DNA of 64,000 bases from Lingula anatina (lineage: Eukaryota; Brachiopoda; Lingulata; Lingulida; Lingulidae). Location: NCBI RefSeq assembly GCF_001039355.2, contig NW_019773958.1:433254-497253 (forward strand). The letters run 5' to 3'. Below, in pieces: positions 50,901-62,648 of the stretch. Both the position numbers and the translations under genes were made by a program. The first letter of the stretch is position 1. Each line of letters opens with the position of its first letter. The notes under the pieces are model-generated. The model had not been told where the DNA came from, searched no databases, and worked only from the letters and a program-made list of their open reading frames with translations.

Positions 50901-53900
50901 TATTTAAAACATTTTTATGCCATATCAAAATTTAAAGTTATTTTGTTTAAAGAGCATTTTATTGGAGAAATGGTGGTTTAAGGGTTAAATACTTAAATCA
51001 TAGAGTCATTGAAATGCATTGTTCAGTTTTTTTACTTAGGGCTGAATAGAAATAAAAATTGACGCCAAAGCTAAAATCTCATTATAATTACAATTTGTAG
51101 CAAGAAATTTTAGATTAATTTAGATTTGTGTTGTTTGCTGCCATAGCAATTTTGGAATTGATTTAAGACATTACTTCAGTGTATATTCTTTGCCATGCTT
51201 TAGTCTAGCAACACACCTACGTCCAGAAAAAAATATTTAGTTGTGCTTTTATTTCTATGTTTTCTAATGTATTCTGCGTGAGACTGCATCTTAAAATAAA
51301 GATAATGAACAGATTTTAGATAATTACTTGAAATCAACTTGGCATTAATACATGCTCTTCTTAGCTGTTTCTCTGTTCTTTAATGTGTTTTTCATGAGAC
51401 TGCATCTTAAGAATTGAGATAATCAGCACTTTTTTTGTGATTACTATAAACTTACCAAGTTGAATTGTGTAAAACACACCTAAATCTTTTAAATCATTTG
51501 GAGACTGTCAAAATGTAAAGGTTAATAGCGTATTTTTATTCAAACTACACAACTTTGTAGAATATATATAAGTTGTTGTTTTTCACCAGTTTCTTTATAT
51601 GTGACTGATTTAGCAAGTGGAGTCAATGATTATGTATAAACCATGCCAGCACCAGTTGTATCAGTGAAATTCTCCAAAGCATCAAGATTAATTTCTTCAA
51701 TCAGATCTGCCTTCAGTAGTTGTCTTCATAGCTCACAGCATGGTTTTCTAACCCTTCACAGGTCTGGGAAGAAAAAACTGAATCCACTTTATGACCACTT
51801 AGAATCTGCAATGAAACAGAAAGAAGAAAACGAAGTGACAAGAAAAAAATGGCAGCGCAGTTTACATTGTACATGTCTTGCTGTTCTCATTGTGTGTGTG
51901 ATAGCCTTGACCGCTTTGATCATTGCCATTCTTGCTACTGTTGCACCAGGAATGATAGGTAAGTTTCAGTGTGCCCACTTTAGCAAAATGCAAATCATAG
52001 TGTTTTCAAATGCAAATCATAGTGTAGCTAAAAAAACGTAAAATATTTCATGGTTTTGCAAGATTTACTATTGATTTAGTAAAGCATTTCTATTTGGCAA
52101 AAAAGTATATTAGTAATTTTCATGAGTAATAAAATATTTTGTGGTTACTAAAAGTCACCTACAGCTACTCAGTAGAGAATAATAAAGAAAACCCATAGCT
52201 AGTGATAGTTCAAACTAAACATATTACATTTTGTTGCAGTTCTTGTATATTACATTAGGATGGCACACCTTTAGATTATACTTTTTGGAAAAGATGCATT
52301 TCATTTTTATTTTCCATGTCCAGGTGGAGGCAGTAATAACCAGGGTAAAGCAAGCCCCATCACAGGTGAACCTGTAAATACGACAAAGTCCCCAGAAGCC
52401 ATTATGCTGCAGACAGCTATGGAAGCCATTAGAGAACTAAGAAGTAATATGTCTGCCATGAAGGAGAAATATGAAAATCTGCAAAATAAGGTATTATAAA
52501 TATATTGCTTCACTTGGTTTGGAAAAGAAATTAACTTGAACTTGTATTCATTGATGGTACAAGGCAATGTGGAAGTAGTTCATGATTTAATGCTAAAAAT
52601 TGTTGATAAATTTCAACACAGAATTAAAGGTTTTATCAGATGATCAATGGGAGACTAAAGAAAAAATCGAGCATCATTATCATATGGAATCTACTGCTAT
52701 GAGTTACATGATATAAGCTTATATCTGGAACCAAATGCTTTGATATCTGATCATTTTATTGAGAGGCAAACATTAAGCTTTAACAAACTAATTTTTACAA
52801 TGAGATAGAAAACAAGTCAGATGTATATATATCTATAGAATGAAATAATCCATTAGATTGTTTCTTTTGGAGGGATCAAAGTCTTTGAAATGTCTTTCCA
52901 AACTTACTGGGTACTTATTTCTTGTAATTATTTGTGTTTCAGTATGATGTATTGTCACAAATCTTGCAGTCCTCCCCTGGCGAAAACAATGTCAGTCTGA
53001 CTGCCAAAGTAGCTAACAACAGAATATTTATACAGAGTCTTCAGGCAAATGCATCTATACAGAATGGACTCATAGACAGTTTGCAAAATAAGGTAAGTTG
53101 ATGAATAGTATTTTTAAGCCCCCCTTTCATATGTTATTCTCTCTATGTTTCCAGTTTTGCTGATGAATTTATTGGAAATGTTAACCTAAAATGTTCTCAT
53201 TGGCTGAAAAAGAAAGAAAATGCATCTAATATTTCAAGGCTTCAGAATTTAGTCATTGGCAGTCCAAATCAATGCGGATTGAAAATATGTATGTATGTTG
53301 ACTGTTTAGTGATTTTCAAAATCTTTTCTTCTATGTTAGAATGTCATGTACATGGCATGGCTGTTTTTTAAATCATTTTTAGGTACATGTACCAATTCAC
53401 TTCTTTTGATTATATCCAGTGAGACCTTTTTGTTAGCAAATCTGAATTATTTTAATAATAATATTTTGAAAAAAGTAACTACTTATTTTATCTGGCTACT
53501 ATTTCAAAATGAAAACATTAGCTAATGTAAAAAATATATCAAGGCTGAAGTTGATGAAGTGCTATTAACCTTTGCTAAAATTAGAAAAAAATAAACATTT
53601 TTGAGGCCTATTCTTGCTTAATCAACAAAATGATCAGTAAAAAAACTGGTCTAAGTACTTGATCTTGAACTTTTGCATCCAAAAATATAGACAGCGTCAC
53701 TAGTTAAAGATCATTTGCAATCTTCTAGAGAAATAAACTATTATGATTAATCAATTAGAGGCCTAATTATCCTCTCCCCAGGTGCCAGTGTTTAGGGTTT
53801 GCTTGTTTGCACCAAGCTAGATAAGCCTTGAAAAGCCCAGAAAATGTCAAAAAGACATTACTGTCTTTCATGGGAGATGAATTTCTCTGTCTTTTTTGGC

Positions 53901-56460
53901 TGCTCTCATGCTCAAGCTAGACAACGTAGATATATGGGGTTAATTGTATCTTAAGCAAACAAAGGCTGGCCTCTCTAATGTCTGAGATCATATTTTGATG
54001 TGTTCAGCAGATCGTCATGGCAATAGAAAATACTTATGATGTCAGCAAATGATATTTACCTGTGGGGTGCCACACCCAGTTACTCAGCCAATTACCCAAT
54101 TAAGAGGATTTTATGTTAAATTACTATGTTTTCTTTCATATTTCAAACATCTTTATGTAGTGATGGAAAGATCAATTAACTATAGGTTCACTTCCAGTTC
54201 AGTTGTGATAACTAACTTAGGGAGCCTTCAGATTCAGACACTGTACCAGCTGGATCGATCCAACTAGAGTTTCTAGCTTAAGTGCCATCAATGTAATCAG
54301 CTGAATTGTCTGAGACGCCCCTCGAGCAGCTAGGGGTATTTTCTTGAGCGTGGTCTAGGTACCTCGGCAGACGCCCTGATTTTCACAGGATGCTAGAAAC
54401 TCACTTCGTTACTAGTTGCTTACCTCTAACTTTTTTTTTATTGACAGAGGCATGCTCATAGTAGAAAGGTGAGTTACCATGGTCCTCTGAAACTCACTGA
54501 AAAAATGAAGAATACATTTTGTCTGTGAATCTCAATGTAACATTCAGATATCAGATGTGTTTAAACTTGTAATATTTCAGATAATTACCTTAGAAGCACA
54601 GAATAAGAATTCCTCTTTAAGATTAAAGAGTTCAGAAGAGCTTGCAGTGAGACATTCAATAGAAGTAAGTGATTAATCTTCATCTACACATATTTATCAT
54701 TTTCTTCAGCGAGAAAATATGTAAGGTGCCCTAGTATCCAGAATTTTTCTACTAAATTGAATTTTCATTGAAAAAAAAAAGCAATATCTTTCTACACAAG
54801 AATCATTGCTCATCCTCTTGCTCATCCCCTTCCCTGCATTCTGAATCGTTGTTTTATACCACTTCTCATTGCATAATTTAGCTCTAAATGACAAGTCACT
54901 TAGGCTGCCATATCTTCCTGTACATTTCAGTAAGAAATATGAACATCAAATACTTTTATTTGAAGGGGTTGTCATTTCTAAGGTCCAGTGAAAAATAGAT
55001 TAAAAACAAAAACGATTTCAATTTATCATCAGGGACTGACAAAAAAAAAAAAAAAAAAAAAAAAATGCTGTGTTAAAAATAATTTTAATATCACATTTTC
55101 CTTTGTTTATTTTAGATAGCTCAGCTGGAAAGATCAAGTCAAACAAATTTCAGTGATGTACGGCAGCAGATTAACTCATTAACTGTGAAGATCTCTCAGA
55201 CCAATGCCACTTCCCAAATGCAAGCTTCTTCCCTAAACCAGGTTTTACTTGCCATGAACAGCAGCGTATATGAGGAGTTAATGACAATCAGTAAGATGTC
55301 TGGTCCACAGGGACCCAGGGGATACAATGGCTCTCAGGTAAGGAATGGTCATTTTTTTTCAGACTATGAGTGGCGCATGCCAAAGACCATCTTATATTAT
55401 TCTAAACAGAGGAAGGGAAGGCAGGGAACAGGATTTTTTTAACTAATTCATTTTGCTTATATAACATGCAGGCAGATTTTTCCTTAAAAGGAAATGCTCT
55501 CCAAATTACCTTCTTTTCTTTGTAGTTTATACCCCTTTTCCTTTCTGTCTTCCAAACACTTAAATACATAGTAGCTCTTGTTATATTCACACCTGTACCC
55601 TTTGATATCAGTCTTTCTAAAAATCTGCCGAGTTCCAAGTATTATACATGTTAAACCATATTTTTATATTTAATCTCATTAACCGTATGTTTTGGAAGTT
55701 TTGTAGTTAGTTGTTTCATTTACATGCACACTGTTTTTATAATCACACCTGTCTGTTGATTTTAACAATGTCAGTGTAACTTATATATTTGGTGCATTTA
55801 ACAGCTGGGAGTTAGCAAAAGAAAAAAAAAAGGCTACTGACTTGGAGAAGAAGTTTATACATTCAATTAATTTTTAGGGTCCCCCTGGGGTTGGTGATCT
55901 TTCAACTTGTAAATATAGTGTAAAGACGAGCACCAGTGATGTTTCAACACCTAGCAATAGTGTGGCTCCATTCCCACTGGAAAATGATTTGATGGTGAGT
56001 TAATTTCAATTTTCTTTTCTTGAAAAAGCTGACATAACCTCTGTCTTTGCGATAACAATGTCTAATAACAGTGAACATAATCTCTTTATGACAACATGAC
56101 ATAAAATACTGAAAGTCATTAGTCTAAAATGTTGACCTTATGAAAAAAAGGAACTATTGCCAATGGATTTATTTCAATTGCTAATTTATCTATTTTCCAC
56201 TGAAAAGTGCAGTTTACCAATTATCTATGCTTTTTTCATTTAGTTGATCCATGAATTGGTAATACTGTTTGGATTTTTTTCAGGACTGGATTACAATGGG
56301 TGTTACATGCAGTGTAGAAAATGGTCAAACGTCCAATTTGTCCATTAGGGACCATGCTTCAGGGATGAAACAATATGTCTGCACATGCTCTGGACATGGT
56401 TCCTCTCCAAACCACAGAGTTTGTCGAACACACCTTTGGCAGTGTCCCAGAATATCCTAG
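41941..56460 (+). CDS. Type II transmembrane protein with coiled-coil stalk, short collagen-like stretch and six-cysteine C-terminal domain
   Basis: Not a family I can name. Coding exons: 41941-42064, 49960-50170, 50757-50885, 51762-51958, 52324-52490, 52943-53092, 54448-54468, 54581-54664, 55116-55337, 55878-55994, 56284-56460. All are GT-AG and in phase, giving 532 residues. Seen: a Pro/Tyr-rich cytoplasmic region (1-190) with P-P-S-P-P-P-L; a basic R-K-K-W-Q-R just before one hydrophobic helix (about 193-215), so type II topology; then an extracellular part with ten N-glycosylation sequons and Leu/Ile-spaced helical stalk; six Gly-X-Y triplets (424-441, G-P-Q-G-P-R across exons 9-10); and a C-terminal domain with C446, C483, C507, C509, C521, C528 ending W-Q-C-P. 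The plan resembles other collagenous type II proteins (EDA, gliomedin, MARCO), but without their TNF, olfactomedin or SRCR heads. By inference it trimerises as an adhesion or signalling molecule. A second first exon is at 43885. Confidence 0.85.
43885..43933 (+). CDS. Alternative first coding exon of the collagen-like membrane protein
   Basis: An ATG at 43885 encodes M-E-Y-S-Y-T-P-L-S-T-T-S-E-Q-S-E and then one base, ending at an excellent donor (GAGG|GTAAGT, donor at 43934). Exit phase 1 matches the entry phase of the exon at 49960, as does the other first exon 41941-42064, whose donor (CAG|GTTATT) is weaker. Splicing one first exon into the other would create early stops, so they are exclusive. 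Using this exon gives a 507-residue protein that differs only in the cytoplasmic N-terminus. Confidence 0.6.
54448..54468 (+). CDS. 21-bp micro-exon of the collagen-like protein
   Basis: Flanked by TTTATTGACAG and GTGAGT, this exon encodes R-H-A-H-S-R-K in phase 0 on both sides. Seven residues is one coiled-coil heptad, so skipping it would keep frame and heptad register. It is short and could be alternatively used. Confidence 0.6.
54700..54905 (-). repeat. Dispersed repeat family R1, inverted copy
   Basis: Read on the minus strand it contains AAGTGACTTGTCATTTAGA, GCTAAATTA, GAGCAATGATTC and AAATTCAATTTAG, in the same order as the 16115 copy. It lies in the intron between exons 54581-54664 and 55116-55337 of the collagen-like gene. 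Confidence 0.65.
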
Positions 56461-56727
56461 TTTTACTTTAAAAATTTTGTATGTGTATGCGTATGCTATT
56501 TTGTCTTAATGCAAAGTGGAAGGTTCCAAAAAGTGTCTAATAAGATTATTAGATGCACGCAATAAGTTTGAAGCTGTTTTAAGGGGTTCATTTCAACACT
56601 CAGTTTGATTTTAGCTCATGAAGAAGGATTCATAGTAAATCCGACATGAAGTGATTTTTTTATTAGCATTTATTTTGTTTTATATGCAATGCTACTTAAC
56701 TGACCTGTATATAATGTATCATATTTT

Positions 56728-56733
56728 AATAAA
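56728..56733 (+). terminator. Candidate poly-A signal of the collagen-like gene
   Basis: AATAAA 268 bases after the stop codon at 56460. A second AATAAA lies at 56839-56844 just after an ATA-rich tract. Either could be used. Confidence 0.45.
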
Positions 56734-56844
56734 AATGATGATTCCCATATCCAAGATTGCTCAAAATTGTAAATACTAGACCATGTAGACTTACACTTTA
56801 CATGTGATGGTGCATTTAATAATAATAATAATAATGTAAATAAA

Positions 56845-58837
56845 GAAAAAAAGTAGTCCTAATGTGTAGATCGCAGAGGACTAGATTTAGAAAGCTTTTA
56901 GATTGCTGGGCAGTCTAATCATTGATAATATATTTGTTTCATTACCAATAAAAGCTTTAAGAATGTAGACTGCTTACATGGACATGTAAACTAAAGATTT
57001 CTATGAAAAATGAACTTGGGTTACTTCCATGAGAGTTGAATCTTGGACAGTTGACTCCTTTGCCTTTGAATTTCAAGGCAATCTTTTCAAAAAATTAGAT
57101 GGAGGCCTTTAAGGCAGTTACTTTATAGATTAGAGGAATGGTAACATAACACAAAGAACAGTGGTTACAATGACCAAACATTTTCACTTTATTTCAGAAG
57201 TTTTGTAATGCTGTATGAAATTTTAATCATAGCCATAATAAAGCTTATAAGCTCAGTATTATAGGTCTCTATCACTTTGTTTTTACTACCATCACATTAA
57301 ACTCTGGATGTCATTTGGGGAAAACACTCTAGATATATTTTACTCAAACATCAAAAATGCTTTGCTGGCTTAAATTATTTTCCCTGTTGAATCTACACCA
57401 GTTCTGGGCCACCATTTCTGTTATGGTTTACAGTAGCGTTTTAAAAACTTTTTGGTTTAGCGTAGATTACCATGCTAGCCCTTCAATGACGTCACTGCAC
57501 AACTTATATCACCTCTTGCGGGTTTTATCATAACTAAACAAATGAGACCAAGGGATTTATTATGCAATTTATTAACATATTGATTGATATTTTTTTCAAT
57601 TACTGATATTTAGGCAAATGATGTACCCAAAATAATAAAAAAATTAAAATTAATAAAAATAAGTGGTCAATTCAGCGTAACTTAAAAAGTACCTCCCAGC
57701 AGTGAAAATTTGCCGATTGACAGACAACCTCATATTACAATCAGTAAAACATCATCTACTTTTCTGTAGAATCGCTTCATATTTGTTATAATGGCAGTAT
57801 TGGACGAGTGCATTTTAATATACAGTATATTGCACGTAAAATAGTTAGATATAGTAAGTCAATTTAAATGTTTGTTTTATTTACGAAGATTTGCTGAGGT
57901 AAAAAATCAAATTAAAAAACTGTCGCTCAGATTTATATTGATCATAAGCAACAGAGTACATATGCAAATAAAATTTGATGAGCACACTGTGGTCCAAAAT
58001 GCTTAGAGGCACTGTGGATGGAAATAGAAGGCATCTCGTCAATGAGAGTAGGGATACTTTGCTTTCGCCAAAATGTTGTGATTTTGCCTTCTTTAACTGA
58101 TACTCTATTACTGTGTGCTATCTCATTTAAATGTTTTAATTGCTACATGTACTAGTACTTGCACATCAAAATGATCTAACTGTGAATTTATCTTCACTAC
58201 ATTTGATAAAATATTTTAATTGTTTTAAAGTGTTGAGCGTTTACATGCTTATTTAGCTCTTAAAAAGATCTTTGGACCATCATCGGCCTCGTCATGCAAT
58301 ACAAAGGCACTGCTGATAGGGATGACCCTTCACTAAGAAACAACACGGCTGTTGAACTCCAAAGATGGAAGTACGTTGAGTTGATAAATAATTTAATAAT
58401 TTTGGTATATTGTTTCTTTTATACTCAGAGCAGTTATAATAATGTGTGCCCCTCCCTACAACCTGCATGGTTAGCATGAGATGTGATACGGTCAAATTCT
58501 TCGCAGTTATGTTGATATCTTAGATGATTTCAAAGCTGATTGCCCATGTTTCACTATCACTAACAGTCAGCTAGTAAGCCTGTTGGCAGCCAATGCCTTT
58601 TAGAAAAGTTTCCCATGACACATAAACATAGGTGATGGTTTTCACAATGTGCACATTCTTGAAAAAGTAAGTAAATATAAGAAAAGCACAAATGCTTAAA
58701 CATTTTATAAGCTTTTTTTCTAAAAAACACCATTGACCTACACTCTAGGATTTAAACTCATTTAACAATTCTTTCAAAGATTTATAGATCTATCAGCTTC
58801 TTCCAGTTAAAATACGTAATTATGAAGTGCTGGTTCC
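56845..58837. other. Convergent intergenic region
   Basis: About 2 kb between the tail-to-tail collagen-like and BHMT genes. No further coding exon was found. It should hold the BHMT 3' UTR on the minus strand; no single poly-A signal stands out. Confidence 0.5.
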
Positions 58838-61347
58838 TTATTTCAGTTGTCCCTCATAGCTGACAATTTCATTGACCAAACGTCCACCTGGGCGGCCTGA
58901 GGCTGGAACCACACTCTGCCAGTATTCTTTATTGTTTCTGGAAGAAGAAGATTTACTCAAGATCATTATGAAATTGTTCCAAAGGTCTGAGGCAATTATT
59001 GACATAATTTGAAATATAATAAAGAAAAATAAATTTTGAAAGTTTGTTATACATCCCTTTCCAAAAACTACTATTTATATTTTCAGATGGCAAAAATTAG
59101 AATAAAACACATTTCCAAAATTGACATACAGTTGTATTTTACAAATAGTAAAAACAGTTGACTCTCTTACATAATGTTCAGCTGGGCTTTTATGTTGCCA
59201 ATGGTTCAAAGGGTACCTGTTAGCTGTATCATCAAAATACATATTTCTTTGAAACTAGTGTTTTTATCTATTGCTACATGTAGTACAGTTGTGCTTTATT
59301 GCAGTATGTGAGATTTTAGAACTCTGCGTTCAGAACTAAAAAACTGAAAATCAGAAAAAGTTTTAACTGATGTCATCATGAATTTTATTTACCTTGTGGG
59401 GGTGTGATTACTTATAGTGGACTCTGCCATGCTATCACCCCAAACTCCATTTTTATCAGCTCCAGGTGGTCGCTTTCCTCCTCTTTCAGGAGCAAGCTGA
59501 TAAATGTGAAATAACAATCAAACATGTCTTAATGCATGGTAATTTTTATTCCTGTATGGTAAAAGATATTCAACAAATATGGGGCAAGTAATTTAAGCAT
59601 CATAGATTAAAACACAGAAAAAAGCCAACAATGGATAATATTAAGTACTATTATATTATATTACAACATGCAACAGCACAAGAAAGAATATTCTAAATGA
59701 ACCACTATTATAGGTCGTTATAACTATAGCAATTGATTATATACAGTCATCATGATATGTTTGAAAGCAATCTTAGCGAATATCAGTTTGTGAATTTTTA
59801 TAGTAATTTTAGAGATTACATTACACAAACCTCTTCAGCAAGCTCTCGTATATGGTACGGCTCAAACCCACAGCACCCTCCAATATAGCGAACACCAATT
59901 TCATATGCTTTACGCGCATAGTCTCGGCAATCCCACCTTGTCATCAAACGAGGTTCCATTGCTTAAATAAAGTTTCCAAATAAATTTGTTCCTCAACAAA
60001 TACAAATACATAAACAAACAGACAAACAAATAAATAAATTGTCTTTTCTGTTAGATTGCTACATACCTGTAAATAAATATAAAAGTGAAAAATTTCGTAT
60101 CCTTAATTACTATATGTTTAAAAAAGCATTTTAATTTTCATTATTTGCATGATTCAATGTGTTTAACTGCACAAGATATCAGCAGTTAAAATGTAATCAG
60201 AGGCATATCCTTGTGAAGCTATTGAGAATCACTATAAAGTAATAAATAGATAGATATGAAAAGTAAAATGTGTCACCTACCATATGGATATTCTGGGAGA
60301 TCATAGTAGCCAATCACGTTATTGTCCACCTCTGGCACATGATACCCAAGAGGCTGGGTCATAAGATAGGGTGATAAGCCCTCTGCAGCTAAAGCATCCT
60401 TCATCATCTTGATTGTCTTGAGTTCTGTGTGGTAGTCAAATGAACAGTTGATACCAACTATATCGCAACCTGCATTGAAAAAAGAAAAAAAAACTTAAAG
60501 AATCTCTACCAGTATTTCCTTTAGTCTGCTGTGACTGAGATATGATGTTGTCATAAACTTTTAGAAACATCTTTTTTCTATCCGTGATCACATAATATTT
60601 ATTGTGAGGTTTTTAAAAATAAGCATTTTTGAACATTCATCAGACAAAAACCTTCAGTGTGTAGAACACAGCATGTGATGAAAAGCATGTATAAATATAA
60701 ATTATAAAAAATGTTCGGTTAGAAATCAGAGGTCCCAAAATGTATTCATGTAGCATGCAGGCATGACAAACAAATATGAACTTCATTAGATTGGGGGCCC
60801 TTTGTAATCTGGTTGTATGATCAGATCTGCTACACTATTTCTTAGGGTCCATTCAGAATGAGTAAGGTCGTAATAGCTACTGTACATTAGCTCTAAGGGG
60901 AGTCTCACTGAATGTATTCAGATTTACAGTCTTACATATGCCTCCTCTTGTTTCCAACATACTTGTATAATCACCAGCTGCTCTGCATTCTACTAAACAG
61001 GAGGCAACAGGTTATACCAAAATCCTGTTTTTTTCCAGTTTCTTTTTGATTTGCCTTACAGTTTGAATTTTTAAAGTAGTTATAATGAGTGCACAATTTT
61101 ACCCTTTTTTGCCATTCTGATGGCACATTCTCCAGGGGGGACTCCCACTAGGTCTCCGCGGGGGCCTATTCTTAGTGTACAAGCAACGGGCATTCCACAA
61201 GACTTCATCACTTCAATGGCCCACTCTGCCTCCTCCACATGACCAAAAAACTAAAAGTGAGAAAATAAATGAATAAATGTTGTTCCAAAAGAAGTTTTAT
61301 ATTAGTACTCTTTTGCTTTTATCAAAACTTCCTAAAAGGATTTTATT

Positions 61348-61379
<32 letters not shown>

Positions 61380-62578
61380 TGTGTNATATTTATTGTGAGG
61401 TTTTTAAAAATAAGCATTTTCGAACATTCATCAGACAAAAACCTTCAGTGTGTAGAACACAGCATGTGATGAAAAGCATGTATAAATATAAATTACAAAA
61501 AATGTTCGGTTAGAAATCAGAGGTCCCAAAATGTATTCATGTAGCATGCAGGCATGACAAACAAATATGAACTTCATTAGATTGGGGGCCCTTTGTAATC
61601 TGGTTGTATGATCAGATCTGCTACACTATTTCTTAGGGTCCATTCAGAATGAGTAGGGTCGCAATAGCTATTGTACATTAACTCTAACGGGAGTACGTCT
61701 CACTGAATGCATTCAGATTTACAGACACATGCCTCCTCAAGTTCCAACATACTTGTATAATCACCAGCTGCTCTGCATTCTACTAAACAGGAGGCAACAG
61801 GTTATAACGAAATCCTGTTTTTTCCAGTTTCTTTTTGATTTGCCTTACAGTTTGAATTTTTAAAGTAGTTACAACGAGTGCACAATTTTACCCTTTTTTG
61901 CCATTCTGATGGCACATTCTCCAGGGGGGACTCCCACTAGGTCTCCGCGGGGGCCTATTCTTAGTGTACAAGCAACTGGCATTCCACAAGACTTCATCAC
62001 TTCAATGGCCCACTCTGCCTCCTCCACATGACCAAAAAACTAAAAGTGAGAAAATAAATGAATAAATGTTCCAAAAGAAGTTTTATATTAGTACTCTTTT
62101 GCTTTTATCAAAACTTCCTAAGAGGATTTTATTTGTGTGTGTGTGTGTGTGCGTGAGTGTATGTGTGTGTGGAGGGGGGGAGGGGGGTTCATGAATAAAA
62201 ATGAATAAATGTAAAATAATGTAAAATTGTGCAAAATTATTCAAAATTAAAAAAGTTAATACAAACTGGTTTCATTATCTNTTTATACTGGCACAAACTG
62301 GTTTCATTATCTAGCCTCAAAAGAATGGTAGCTGAACCTAAATCTGTTACCTAAAACGCACCTCTCCCAGTAGAAAATCTACTTTGTTCTTGATAAAGAT
62401 GTCACATTGAGTCTGAAACTGTTCTTTAACTGCATCCTTGCCTTTTCCCTGTGTGTAGGTTGGGGTAGGAGACACTCCTCCACATACTAGAGTATCTGGG
62501 GATGTCCTTGCCACCTCCCAAACAATATCACATGCAGACTGGTTAAGATCCACAGCCTGAATGGATGATAAGTACAGA

Positions 62579-62648
<70 letters not shown>

